Source: Saccharothrix espanaensis DSM 44229 (GTDB taxonomy: Bacteria > Actinomycetota > Actinomycetes > Mycobacteriales > Pseudonocardiaceae). From it: a DNA stretch of 64,000 nucleotides. The DNA is taken from NCBI RefSeq assembly GCF_000328705.1, contig NC_019673.1:9187501-9251500 (forward strand), written 5' to 3'. Of this stretch, positions 17,597 through 25,600 are shown in pieces. Position numbers and translations under genes: made by a program. Positions within the stretch are counted from its first letter, which is position 1, and the number at the start of each line of letters is the position of its first letter. Under the pieces are notes generated by a model. It was given only the letters and a program-made list of their open reading frames with translations, did not search any database and was not told the DNA's origin.

Positions 17597-18295
17597 TCAC
17601 TGTCCGCGCAGGCCGGTCACCAAGTGCTCTTCCGCCCGGTCGAAGTAGTCGGCCAGGGCCGCCTCCGCGCTGTCCAGGTCGCCGCCCCGCAGGTGGGCGC
17701 TGATCTGCTGGTTGAGCGGGAGGTAGTCCTGGTGGAAGCCGCGCGGGTCGCCCATCACGTGGAAGGCGAGCCGGAGTTCGGCCAGCAGGCGCTTGACCTC
17801 CTCGTCCAGCCGGGCGCTGCCGGCGAGCGCGGTGATGGCCTGGTGGAAGCGGATGTTCGCGGTGCCGACGCTCGTCCAGTCCTTCTGCTCGGCACCGGCC
17901 AGGCCGAGGTCGACGGCGTCCCCGACGGCGCGCCGGCGCTGGTCGTCGGCGGCCGGCCAGCGGCGCAGCGCGCCGATCTCGATGACCCGGCGGGCGGCGT
18001 AGAGGTCGACGATGTCGTGCCAGTCGGGCTTGCGGACGAAAACGCCCTTGCTGTACTCGTGCACCAGCAGGCGCTCGTGGGTGAGCAGGCGGAACGCCTC
18101 GCGCAGGGTGTTGCGGGAAACCCGCAGGACGTCACCGAGGGCCTTCTCGTTGAGCTGCCGGCCCGGTTTGATGTCGCCGTCCAGGACGTTGGTCCGCAGC
18201 TTGTCGGCGACCCGTTCGGCGGTGCTGGAGCGGTCGATGTCACCGCGGTCCTTGGCCAGTGCCCGGAGCCAGTCCTCAGCCTCAACGCTCGTCAT
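17597..18295 (-). CDS. GntR/FadR (FCD)-family transcriptional regulator, 232 aa
   Basis: N-terminal winged helix-turn-helix (residues about 22-90: AERVADKLRTNVLDGDIKPG, then VSRNTLREAFRLLTHE) and a C-terminal all-helical FCD ligand-binding domain (residues 100-230). The FCD metal-ligand histidine is recognisable in NIRFHQAITALAG, with further candidates in HVMGD and SAHLRGG. Such regulators often sense organic acids and control their uptake, which fits the monocarboxylate symporter operon 120 bases downstream on the same strand. A TTGTTG-AA-CAACAA palindrome lies 47 bases before its ATG and may be its own operator. Confidence 0.92.
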   Translation of the reverse strand: MTSVEAEDWLRALAKDRGDIDRSSTAERVADKLRTNVLDGDIKPGRQLNEKALGDVLRVSRNTLREAFRLLTHERLLVHEYSKGVFVRKPDWHDIVDLYAARRVIEIGALRRWPAADDQRRRAVGDAVDLGLAGAEQKDWTSVGTANIRFHQAITALAGSARLDEEVKRLLAELRLAFHVMGDPRGFHQDYLPLNQQISAHLRGGDLDSAEAALADYFDRAEEHLVTGLRGQ

Positions 18296-18341
18296 GCGAC
18301 CTGAGTCTAGAGCCCTACAAGTCAAACGAAGTATTGAGGGA

Positions 18342-18355
18342 TTGTTGAACAACAA
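18342..18355. promoter_or_regulatory. Palindrome upstream of the FadR-type regulator
   Basis: TTGTTG-AA-CAACAA is a perfect 6-2-6 inverted repeat in the divergent intergenic region between the regulator (18295, minus) and the pyroglutamyl-peptidase-like gene (18569, plus). Size and position fit a GntR-type operator giving autoregulation. Assignment to this regulator is inference. The rest of this 273-base gap shows no other feature I can support. Confidence 0.45.
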
Positions 18356-18568
18356 CTCGGTTGAACGTGTGGGGAGGTGCGCCGCGTGCCGCCGGCCTGC
18401 CGGTCCGCTTCGAGGCTTTCGCGGACCGCGCACAACCGGGCGCGGGACGTCGGTGGCCGGCGGCGTCCGCCAGATCCCTGACCCCGGCTCGGGCGGGGGT
18501 GTGACTGGTGACGGGCTCGGCCGGTCGGCGGATGTCGGGCGGGGCGGGGTGTTCGACAGGATCGGTGC

Positions 18569-19813
18569 GTGATCATGAGGCTGCGGTGGGTGACCGCGTT
18601 GGTGGCGGGGCTGGTGTTGGGCGGGCTGCCTGGGGTGGCGTCCGCCGAGGTGGAGCCGTGTTTCGACGGCCGGTTGCCGGTGACCGTCGAGGAGCGGCGG
18701 TTGGACGACGCGCCGACTCCGGGGCTGCCCGCCGTGGGGCCGGAACTGGTCCGGGTGGGCGGGTTGGCCGACGAGGTCGGCCGGGTCGTCGGGGAGCTGT
18801 GCGCCGCGCCCGCCGGGCGGGCCGAGCAGGTGGTCTCGGCCGGCGGACGGGCGTTGTGGCGGGCCGCCGTGGAGCGCGCTCGTCGTGACACCGCTTGGGA
18901 TTCCTACGACGACCGGCCGCTGTACTGGGCCCGGCTCCAGCTGACCAGGGCCGTGCGGCAGTGGGCCGTCGCGCTTGCTCCGGGGAAGCGGGAGCGGTTG
19001 GTGCGACGGCTCGACCTCGCCGCCCGCGGGGTGGCGGACGTCGGGTTCCGGGCGCCCGGACGACGGGTGCTGGTGACCGGGTTCGACCCGTTCCAGCTCA
19101 CCGGCACCTCGGTCCGGCGGTCCAACCCGGCCGGGGCCGCCGCGCTCCGGCTCGACGGGCGGGTGATCGACACGGCGGCCGGGAAGGTCGTGGTGGAGGC
19201 CGCCGTGCTGCCCGTGCTGTGGGGGGCGTTCGACGAGGGGATCGTCGAGCGCGTCTACGGTCCCGCGTTCGCGGAGCAGCGGCCGGCCGCCGTCGTGACG
19301 ATCAGCCAGGGCCGGCCGGGGCGGTTCGACGTCGAGCGGTGGGCGGCGCGGTGGCGGGGCGGGTCCCCGGACAACAACGACGTCGGGGCGAGGGGCCCGG
19401 TGCCGGACGCGCGGGGCTGGCCGCAGCCGGCGCTGGAGTTCATCGAGACGTCCCTGCCCGTGCGGAAGATGGTCGACGCGGGCACCGCGCCCTACCCTGT
19501 GCACTTCAACCGGTCGTTCTGCGAGTGGCCGGTGGGCACGCCCGGCGCGGGCACGCCGAGTTGCCGCACCGACGAGCCCACGCCCGGCGCGGCGGCGGCC
19601 GTCGGCAGCGGGGGGGACTACCTGTCCAACGAGTCGATGTACCGCGCGAACCGGGTCCGGCTCGGGCTGGGCGCGACCGGCGTCCTCGGCGGTCACCTGC
19701 ACACGCCCGTGCTCGGCCAACCCGCCGACCCGACCGCGCTGACCGACGCCGCGTTCGAGGCCGAACGACGCCGGATCGTCGACCAGGTGACCGCGCTGGT
19801 CGCAGTAGTCTGA
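18569..19813 (+). CDS. Secreted pyroglutamyl peptidase (C15)-like protein with Cys-to-Ser change, 414 aa
   Basis: An N-terminal signal peptide (WVTALVAGLVLGGLPGVASA, cleavage after ASA) precedes a helical pre-domain and then a C15 peptidase fold: VLVTGFDPFQL at its start and TISQGRPGRFDVERWA with the equivalent of the active-site glutamate (about residue 256). The site that carries the nucleophilic cysteine reads GGDYLSNESMYR, with Ser near residue 353, and His near 376 in GGHLHTP. Spacing of the last two sites fits the family. It is about twice the length of cytoplasmic Pcp. With serine in place of cysteine, normal pyroglutamyl cleavage is uncertain. GTG 18569 is preferred on AGGA spacing; ATG 18575 is possible. 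Confidence 0.82.
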   Translation: MIMRLRWVTALVAGLVLGGLPGVASAEVEPCFDGRLPVTVEERRLDDAPTPGLPAVGPELVRVGGLADEVGRVVGELCAAPAGRAEQVVSAGGRALWRAAVERARRDTAWDSYDDRPLYWARLQLTRAVRQWAVALAPGKRERLVRRLDLAARGVADVGFRAPGRRVLVTGFDPFQLTGTSVRRSNPAGAAALRLDGRVIDTAAGKVVVEAAVLPVLWGAFDEGIVERVYGPAFAEQRPAAVVTISQGRPGRFDVERWAARWRGGSPDNNDVGARGPVPDARGWPQPALEFIETSLPVRKMVDAGTAPYPVHFNRSFCEWPVGTPGAGTPSCRTDEPTPGAAAAVGSGGDYLSNESMYRANRVRLGLGATGVLGGHLHTPVLGQPADPTALTDAAFEAERRRIVDQVTALVAVV

Positions 19814-19817
19814 TCAG

Positions 19818-20654
19818 GTGCGGCTGAGGCGGGCGATGATCGGACTGCTCGCGCTGTCGCTCGCCTCGACCACCGCGTGCACCTCGCAGGTCTCCGGGTC
19901 CCCCGACGGCGAGGTGGTCCGCCCCTCCCTGACGCCGGCCGCGACGGACCTGCCCCGGGCCGGCCAGTGCACGGACGGCGCGCTCGCCGTCGTGGACTGC
20001 GCCAAGCCGCACGAGGGCGAGACGGTCGACATCGGCCAGTTCACCGGGATGGGCGCCGACTACCCGAGTGAACGCGATCTCCGCCGGCAGGGCGTGGCCG
20101 GGTGCCGCCAGGCGGTCGCCGGCTACCTGGGCAGCCCCGACCACGACGCGACCCGGCTCCAGGCGCACGTCCTGTGGCCCAGCCGCGACGGGTGGGCGAT
20201 GGGCCACCGGTGGCGGCTGTGCTCGGTGGTCGAACTGGGCCCGGACGGGCAGCGCCGCAAGCGCACCGGCGCGCTGCGGGACCTGCTCAAGGGTGCCGGG
20301 TTCGGTCAGGTCCAGCTCTGCGCGCAGGGCTCGCCGAGCAAGGACGCGGACCCGAAGGTCACCCTCTGCGACGGCCCGCACCTGGCCGAGGCGGTGCCGG
20401 GCGTGCTGGACCTGGGCGAGCCGGGCGACCCCGCGCCGTCCCGGGAGCAGGTGGACGAGAAGGCGAAGGACCACTGCGCCACGGCGGTCGCCGGGTACGT
20501 CGGCGCACAGCGGTCGGACGTGGCCGCGTCGTGGCGCTCGTTCGGCAGCCAGGCGTGGTCGGAGGGGTTCACCGCGGTGGTCTGCTACGCCGAGGCGACC
20601 CGCCCGTTCACCGGCCGGCTGTGGGGGCTGGGCACGAACCCGCTGCCCGCGTGA
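19818..20654 (+). CDS. Septum-formation-domain lipoprotein, 278 aa
   Basis: Signal peptide with lipobox STTAC, lipidated cysteine at residue 21, then a short linker. Two copies of the actinobacterial septum-formation fold are suggested by repeated patterns: AGQCTDGALAVVDCAKPHEGETVDIG, and later VTLCDGPHLAEAVPGV with C-x-A-x-A-G-Y cores at GCRQAVAGYLG and HCATAVAGYVG. Four to six cysteines are placed to form disulfides outside the membrane. Members of this family are exported proteins of unknown biochemical role. It starts with GTG 4 bases after the previous gene, so the two are likely co-transcribed. Confidence 0.85.
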   Translation: MRLRRAMIGLLALSLASTTACTSQVSGSPDGEVVRPSLTPAATDLPRAGQCTDGALAVVDCAKPHEGETVDIGQFTGMGADYPSERDLRRQGVAGCRQAVAGYLGSPDHDATRLQAHVLWPSRDGWAMGHRWRLCSVVELGPDGQRRKRTGALRDLLKGAGFGQVQLCAQGSPSKDADPKVTLCDGPHLAEAVPGVLDLGEPGDPAPSREQVDEKAKDHCATAVAGYVGAQRSDVAASWRSFGSQAWSEGFTAVVCYAEATRPFTGRLWGLGTNPLPA

Positions 20655-20702
20655 ACCCGTGGGCGACGGGACGGTGAAGCACCACCCACGAACCGGTGAA
20701 GT

Positions 20703-20742
20703 CCACAGCCTGTGCACAGCTTCATCCACAACCTGTGGACAA
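20703..20742. other. Cluster of DnaA-box-like sequences between convergent genes
   Basis: Within 40 bases there are tCCACAgcctgtgCACAg, TCATCCACA and, on the other strand, TTGTCCACA (written TGTGGACAA, ending at 20742). The last is a perfect match to the high-GC actinobacterial DnaA box, and TCATCCACA is one base off TTATCCACA. TCCACA-acc-TGTGGA also forms a 6-3-6 inverted repeat. The region separates two convergent genes, so it is not a promoter for either. It could titrate DnaA or simply act as a terminator hairpin. Confidence 0.45.
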
Positions 20743-21210
20743 CTAGCGGCGGCGGAGGGCGAGCACGAGCAGCAGGACGCCGAACCCGAGCGGCACCCCG
20801 CTCTCGAACACCGGCCTGAGCACCGGCAAGACCGGCAGGAAGCCCAGTTCGCGAGCCACCGAAGCACTCACCGCGAGCACGCCGGCGGTCAGCGGGGCGG
20901 CTGGGGACAGCCGTCCCGAGGTCATCAGGCCCATCACCAGTCCCGCGAGTCCCAGCGCCACCAGCCCGCGCAGCCGGACCTCGTCGAACTGGTCGAGCCC
21001 GTAGCCCCACGCGAACGCCGCCACGACGACCCCCACCGCACCGAGCAGCACGCCCAGCGCGTGCCACCACGGCGACGGGCGCCGGGTGGGCGGCTGTCCC
21101 GACGGGGGCTCGACCGGGTAGTACCGCACGATCCCGGTCTGCGGTCCGACCTGCACGTCGCGGTGCCCGTCGAACTGAAGGCCGCCGAGGAAGTCGTCCT
21201 GCTGGCTCAC
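20743..21210 (-). CDS. Small membrane protein with four hydrophobic helices, 155 aa
   Basis: Begins SQQDDFLGGLQFDGHRDVQVGPQTG, a polar N-terminus, then PSPWWHALGVLLGAVGVVVAAFAWGYG and three further hydrophobic segments ending in LLLVLALRRR. No named family is recognised. The start is uncertain. GTG 21210 directly abuts an AGGAGGA ribosome site, closer than usual, while in-frame GTG and TTG codons further upstream (to 21258) would add up to 16 residues. It lies downstream of the pckG terminator on the same strand and is convergent with the septum-formation lipoprotein. Confidence 0.75.
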   Translation of the reverse strand: MSQQDDFLGGLQFDGHRDVQVGPQTGIVRYYPVEPPSGQPPTRRPSPWWHALGVLLGAVGVVVAAFAWGYGLDQFDEVRLRGLVALGLAGLVMGLMTSGRLSPAAPLTAGVLAVSASVARELGFLPVLPVLRPVFESGVPLGFGVLLLVLALRRR

Positions 21211-21252
21211 TCCTCCTTGGTACCTGCGGACCACCCGGAAGTCACCGCGGGT

Positions 21253-21292
21253 GATCAAAAAGAGACCCGGTGGACGTCTCCTCCACCGGGTC
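21253..21292 (-). terminator. Rho-independent terminator of pckG
   Basis: On the minus strand GACCCGGTGGA pairs perfectly with TCCACCGGGTC (11 bp, 7-base loop; stem at 21264-21274 and 21282-21292) and is followed by TCTTTTTG. It lies 29 bases after the pckG stop. A classical intrinsic terminator, rare in such GC-rich sequence. Confidence 0.9.
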
Positions 21293-21320
21293 CCCCTGAC
21301 GATCCGCGACTAGCCGGCGC

Positions 21321-23132
21321 TCAGCCGAGGCGGAGCTTGAGCGCCTCCAGCTCGTCGCGCAGCGAGGTCGGCACCTTGTCGCCGATCTTGGCGAACCACT
21401 CCTCGATCATCGGGATCTCGGCGCGCCACTCGTCGGCGTCGAAGTCCAGCGCCGCCGCGATGTCCTCGCGGGGGGCGTCGAGGTCGGAGAGGTCCAGCTC
21501 GTCGGCGGTCGGCACGTGGCCGATCGGGGTCTCGCGCGCGGCGGCCTTGCCCTCGATGCGCTCGATGGCCCACTTCAGCACGCGCGAGTTCTCGCCGAAC
21601 CCGGGCCACAGGAAGCGCTTGTCCTCGCCCCGGCGGAACCAGTTGACGTAGAAGATCTTGGGCAGCTTGTCCGCGTCGGCCGACTTGCCGGTGTCGATCC
21701 AGTGCTGGAAGTAGTCACCGGCGTGGTAGCCGATGAACGGCAGCATCGCCATCGGGTCGCGGCGCACGACGCCGACCTGGCCGACGGCCGCGGCGGTCGT
21801 CTCGCTGGACAGGGTGGCGCCCATGAACACGCCGTGCTGCCAGTCGCGCGACTCGGTGATCAGCGGGATCGTGGTCGCCCGGCGGCCGCCGAAGAAGATC
21901 GCCGAGATCGGGACGCCGTTCGGGTCCTCCCACTCGGGGGCCTTGATGTCGCACTGGGCGATCGGCGTGCAGTAGCGCGAGTTCGGGTGCGAAGACAGCT
22001 CCTCGCTGTCCGGCGTCCAGTCCTGCTTCTTCCACGAGGTGAGGTGCGCGGGCGGCTCGCCCATGCCCTCCCACCACACGTCGCCGTCGTCGGTCAGCGC
22101 CACGTTCGTGAAGAGCGAGTTGCCCTTCTCGATGGTGCGCATGGCGTTGGGGTTGGTGTGGTAGTCCGTGCCGGGCGCGACGCCGAAGAAGCCGTTCTCC
22201 GGGTTGACCGCGTAGAGCCGGCCGTCCTTGCCGAAGCGCATCCAGGCGATGTCGTCGCCGAGGGTCTCGACCTTCCAGCCCGGGATGGTCGGCTCCAGCA
22301 TGGCGAGGTTGGTCTTGCCGCACGCGCTGGGGAACGCCGCCGCGATGTAGTAGACCTTGGCCTCGGGCGAGGTCAGCTTGAGGATGAGCATGTGCTCGGC
22401 CAGCCAGCCCTCGTCGCGCGCCATCACCGAGGCGATGCGCAGCGAGTAGCACTTCTTGCCCAGCAGGGCGTTGCCGCCGTAGCCCGAGCCGTAGGACCAG
22501 ATGGTCCGCTCCTCGGGGAACTGGGTGATGTACTTGGTGTCGTTGCACGGCCACGGCACGTCGTCCTGGCCGGGCTCCAGCGGCGCGCCGATCGAGTGCA
22601 GCGCCTTGACGAAGTCGCCGTCCTCGCCGAAGCGGGCCAGCGCCTTCGCGCCCATCCGGGTCATGATGTGCATCGAGACCACGACGTACTCGGAGTCGGT
22701 GATCTCCACGCCCAGCATGGGCTTCTCGGCGTCCAGCGGGCCCATGCAGAACGGGATCACGTACATCGTGCGACCGCGCATCGAGCCGCGGTACAGCTCG
22801 GTCATGATCCCCTTCATCTCGGCGGGGTCCATCCAGTTGTTCGTGGGGCCGCAGTCGGCCTCGTCCACGGAACAGATGAACGTGCGCTCCTCCACCCGCG
22901 CCACGTCGGTGGGGTCCGAGGCGGCCCAGAACGAGTTGGGCTTCTTCTTGAGCGGGACGAAGGTGCCGGCGTCCACGAGTTTGGCCGTGAGGCGGTCCCA
23001 CTCGTCCTGGGAGCCGTCGGCCCAGACCACCTCGTCGGGGCAGGTGAGCTCGGCAACCTCGCGCACCCAGGAGAGCAGCCGCGCGTGGTTGGTCGGTGCC
23101 TGGTCGAGACCGGGAATGGTCACTGCCGTCAT
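21321..23132 (-). CDS. pckG: Phosphoenolpyruvate carboxykinase (GTP), 603 aa
   Basis: Converts oxaloacetate and GTP to phosphoenolpyruvate, GDP and CO2, the first committed step of gluconeogenesis; cytoplasmic. Family hallmarks are all present: the kinase-1a loop [13 protein letters not shown] with its reactive cysteine, [23 protein letters not shown] with [17 protein letters not shown], and [12 protein letters not shown]. Length (about 600 aa) is normal for the GTP enzyme. The ATG at 23132 is the natural start ([19 protein letters not shown]). A strong intrinsic terminator follows. Substrates from the nearby monocarboxylate uptake system would feed gluconeogenesis through this enzyme, although the two are not in one operon. 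Confidence 0.98.
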   Translation of the reverse strand: MTAVTIPGLDQAPTNHARLLSWVREVAELTCPDEVVWADGSQDEWDRLTAKLVDAGTFVPLKKKPNSFWAASDPTDVARVEERTFICSVDEADCGPTNNWMDPAEMKGIMTELYRGSMRGRTMYVIPFCMGPLDAEKPMLGVEITDSEYVVVSMHIMTRMGAKALARFGEDGDFVKALHSIGAPLEPGQDDVPWPCNDTKYITQFPEERTIWSYGSGYGGNALLGKKCYSLRIASVMARDEGWLAEHMLILKLTSPEAKVYYIAAAFPSACGKTNLAMLEPTIPGWKVETLGDDIAWMRFGKDGRLYAVNPENGFFGVAPGTDYHTNPNAMRTIEKGNSLFTNVALTDDGDVWWEGMGEPPAHLTSWKKQDWTPDSEELSSHPNSRYCTPIAQCDIKAPEWEDPNGVPISAIFFGGRRATTIPLITESRDWQHGVFMGATLSSETTAAAVGQVGVVRRDPMAMLPFIGYHAGDYFQHWIDTGKSADADKLPKIFYVNWFRRGEDKRFLWPGFGENSRVLKWAIERIEGKAAARETPIGHVPTADELDLSDLDAPREDIAAALDFDADEWRAEIPMIEEWFAKIGDKVPTSLRDELEALKLRLG

Positions 23133-23503
23133 CTCGTCTCGTCTCCTAGGTGCGCCGGCCCACGGTGGACGCCGTTGTCCGGGTGGGACGTCCTCGTCGA
23201 ATGGCTCCGCCCGCCCCGGTGGAGGGCGTGTCGGTGAAGGGATAGACGGAGGTTAGCCGGGTTAATCCTCGGTAACGCCCATCTGTCCTGTCGGCTCCCT
23301 CACAAAACCGATTCTGGAATCGATTCAGCACCCGATCATCACAAACCCCGCTGTGACCTGCGCTTTAGTTGCCAAAATGCAAGAGCTGAGCCGTGCGTCG
23401 GCCGCCACACGACGAGGTTGCGATCCCGTGACGTGGCCGAACCGCTGTGAGAGCGCTCCCACCTTGCCGCGCAAGAATTGCACGGAAATAGTCCGCGTCG
23501 TGC
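23133..23503. other. 371-base intergenic region upstream of pckG
   Basis: No convincing gene. It is more AT-rich than its surroundings near 23270-23400, which suits a promoter region for pckG. Two palindromes stand out: CGATTC-tg-GAATCG at 23309-23322 and TGAGAGCGCTCCCA at 23448-23461 (listed separately). The right end abuts the stop of the GntR gene, so both genes run leftward and the region must hold the pckG promoter. Confidence 0.6.
23448..23461. promoter_or_regulatory. LacI/CebR-like operator sequence
   Basis: TGAGAGCGCTCCCA differs at one position from TGGGAGCGCTCCCA, the box bound by CebR, a LacI-family cello-oligosaccharide repressor of Streptomyces. It lies about 315 bases upstream of the pckG start, which is far for a simple operator. 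A link to sugar control of gluconeogenesis is attractive but inferred. Confidence 0.4.
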
Positions 23504-23890
23504 TCAGTCCGGCCAGGCCGCGTGGACGGCCGCCACCGCGGCGATCCGGCCCGCTCCGAGCGCACGGACTTCGGCGACAAATCGGGCGGCGGCTTCGGCG
23601 AGCGGGTCGGGCGGCGGTGCGGGCGGGTCGGCGGACGGCGGCAGGTCGGCGACCACCGTGCCCCGGCGGCCGGCGGTGACCAGCAGGCCGGAGGCTTCCA
23701 GGTCGCGGTAGACCCGGGCCACGGTGCCGGCCGACAACCCCAGGTCACGGGCCAGCTGGCGGATCGGCGGGACGGCCGCGCCGGGCGTCAGCGCGCCCGA
23801 GCGGATCAGGTGCACCAGCCGGTCGCGGACCTGCCGCCACGGCGGCACCCCGTTGTCCGGGTCGACCACGACCCACAGCGACCCGGTCAC
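23504..23890 (-). CDS. GntR-family (YtrA-type) regulator, 128 aa
   Basis: Short GntR protein. The winged helix-turn-helix occupies residues about 8-80 (PWRQVRDRLVHLIRSGALTPG, then LARDLGLSAGTVARVYRDLE and GLLVTAGRRGTVVA), with only a short Ala-rich C-terminal helix, as in the YtrA subgroup that dimerises without a ligand domain. YtrA-type regulators usually repress the operon they lie in. Here it is the last gene of a four-gene run with three membrane proteins, starting at a GTG that overlaps the preceding stop (GTGA). The palindrome at 26503-26530 in front of the first gene is its probable operator. Confidence 0.9.
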   Translation of the reverse strand: MTGSLWVVVDPDNGVPPWRQVRDRLVHLIRSGALTPGAAVPPIRQLARDLGLSAGTVARVYRDLEASGLLVTAGRRGTVVADLPPSADPPAPPPDPLAEAAARFVAEVRALGAGRIAAVAAVHAAWPD

Positions 23891-24684
23891 GCCGACCGCA
23901 CCTCCCGGACGTACGCGGCGGAGCCGGAAAGCCTGGCCACCAGCACCCAGCCGACCAGCGCCACCGGGATCGCCGGCAGGACGAGGAGCTGTGAGCCCAC
24001 GAGGATCGGCCCCCACACGTCAGCGTGCGCCGCCCACGTGAACGCGAGGAACACCAGGTAGGCCATCAACGCCATGCCGGCCCCCACGGCGATCCGCGCA
24101 CCGCGCGCCCGCAGGGCGGCGTCGACCAGCGGATCGGCCACCACCGGGCGGCGGACCGCGAGCCGGACCGCCCCGAACACCGCGGCCAGGCCCACCGCCA
24201 CGGCGGTGATCACGAGACCGCTCTCCGAGTGGACCGAGCGCGTGCGCCAGGCGAGCAGGCCGAGCAACGACATCAGCACAGCCGACGCGGCGAGCGCCAA
24301 GAGCACGACCACGGCCCACTTGGGCACCAGGTCCCGCCAACCGCGCCGCGTCAGCGCGGCGGCCCGAGGTCCTCGGACACCGCGCAGCGCGCCGAGTGCT
24401 TCGGCGATCACCAGTGCCACCACGACGGGCAGGAGGTAGCGGAGGTAACCGATCGGCGCGAGGTGCGGAGCGACGTCGAGCACCAGGAAATCGGTCGGCA
24501 CGAGGAGGAACGTCACGGGGTAGAGCAGGCGGCGTTCGCGCAGGTGGCGGGCAGCGTGCCGGGACTGCGCCTCGTCGGCGTCCGGCACACCCCACCGGGC
24601 GAGGAACCGGCGGCCGGCCTTCGCGGTCGGCAACAGCACGAACAGGAGCACCGCGCCGGCGGCCAGGTACGTCACGAGCAGCAT
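23887..24684 (-). CDS. Multi-helix membrane protein of the GntR operon (third), 265 aa
   Basis: About six or seven transmembrane segments. Like the two genes before it, it begins with a hydrophobic helix followed by a motif of the form RRFLxRWGVPxxxExxxxxxRxLRxRRLLYP. It also contains ALTRRGWRDLVPKWAVVVLL (ALTPRRWHDLVP in the paralogues) and ARIAVGAGMALMAYLVFLA. Its ATG overlaps the previous stop by one base (TGATG) with GGAGAG upstream, and its stop overlaps the GntR start. No enzymatic motif or family name recognised; possibly an envelope or export component regulated by the GntR protein. Confidence 0.85.
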   Translation of the reverse strand: MLLVTYLAAGAVLLFVLLPTAKAGRRFLARWGVPDADEAQSRHAARHLRERRLLYPVTFLLVPTDFLVLDVAPHLAPIGYLRYLLPVVVALVIAEALGALRGVRGPRAAALTRRGWRDLVPKWAVVVLLALAASAVLMSLLGLLAWRTRSVHSESGLVITAVAVGLAAVFGAVRLAVRRPVVADPLVDAALRARGARIAVGAGMALMAYLVFLAFTWAAHADVWGPILVGSQLLVLPAIPVALVGWVLVARLSGSAAYVREVRSA

Positions 24685-25598
24685 CAGCTCTCCTTCCGAC
24701 GCGAGCCTGCGGCGCCCACGGCCTTCGGGACGCGGTTCGGGACGCGGTTCGGGACGCGGTTCGCCGGGAAGGCGACCCACAGCCAGCCCACCAGCGAGGC
24801 GATCACCATGGCGATGCCGAGCCCTTGCGTCATCGGCACGACCTCCAGCCAGGCGGGCGCGCTCTCCGGGGCGTGCTGACGCAGGCCGTGCACGACAGCG
24901 AGCCGACTGCCGGCGACGGTCACCAGCCAGGCCGCCCACCAGATCCCGATCCCCACCACGACCCGCGCGCTCCGGGTGCGCAGCGCCCCGTCGGTCTCGG
25001 GATCGCCGATCGGCGCGCGCCGGACCGCCAACCGCACCACGCCGAGCACCACCGCCGTGCCGAGCACCACGCCGACCAGCACCAGAACTCCGGACGGGCG
25101 CAGGATCTCGTCCCGGTACGGGGGTGGGGCGACCTCGTGCGCCCACGGCCGGGCGACCAGGTCCGCGACCGCCAGCACCGCCGCGATGGCGGCGATCAGC
25201 AGCAGGAGGCCGACCGCCCACCGGGGGACCAGGTCGTGCCACCGGCGCGGGGTCAACGCCGCGACCCGCACCCCGCGCACCGGCCGCAGCGCCGCGACCG
25301 CTTCGGCGACGAGGAGCGCGACGGCCACGGGTGCCAGGTTGTGCAGCGGCCCGGCGGCCGGGGGCGGGAGGGTGAGCGAGTCGGACACGCCGGCCGTCGC
25401 CAGCGACGTGAGGAAGAACAGCGGCGGGTAGAGCAGCAGCCGGGCGCGCAGGTGGCGGATGGCCTCCTCTTCCTGCCGCACGGTCGGTTCCGCGACGCCC
25501 CAGCGGCGCAGGAACCGGGTGGCCCGGGGCCGCCGTGGCCACAGGGCGATCAGGACGGCCGAGCCGACCAGGCCGTGGACGAGCGCGGTCTCCACCAC
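24684..25598 (-). CDS. Multi-helix membrane protein of the GntR operon (second), 304 aa
   Basis: Clear paralogue of the following protein (25601-26491): RPRATRFLRRWGVAEP, ALRPVRGVRVAALTPRRWH, RDEILRPSGVLVLVGV and RRAPIGDPETDGALRTRSARVVVGIG recur in nearly the same words. Around seven hydrophobic helices. The C-terminus differs: a run of RVPN repeats coded by a 12-base tandem repeat, then a basic tail. GTG 25598 or the adjacent GTG 25595 is the start, only 2 bases after the upstream stop, with no clear ribosome site, so coupling is likely. Function unknown. Confidence 0.85.
   Translation of the reverse strand: MVETALVHGLVGSAVLIALWPRRPRATRFLRRWGVAEPTVRQEEEAIRHLRARLLLYPPLFFLTSLATAGVSDSLTLPPPAAGPLHNLAPVAVALLVAEAVAALRPVRGVRVAALTPRRWHDLVPRWAVGLLLLIAAIAAVLAVADLVARPWAHEVAPPPYRDEILRPSGVLVLVGVVLGTAVVLGVVRLAVRRAPIGDPETDGALRTRSARVVVGIGIWWAAWLVTVAGSRLAVVHGLRQHAPESAPAWLEVVPMTQGLGIAMVIASLVGWLWVAFPANRVPNRVPNRVPKAVGAAGSRRKES
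24724..24759. repeat. 12-base tandem repeat encoding RVPN units
   Basis: Three perfect copies of ttcgggacgcgg lie in the 3' part of the membrane-protein gene, giving a C-terminal RVPNRVPNRVP run. It is a slippage tract expected to vary by whole codons without breaking the frame. Confidence 0.7.
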
Positions 25599-25600
25599 GG

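Noticed and set aside
14937-17648. 903-codon plus-strand frame across the ROK and symporter genes
   Set aside because: Low-complexity Arg/Gln/Glu/His composition, antisense to the clearly recognisable mctP, and crosses the real stop of the ROK gene.
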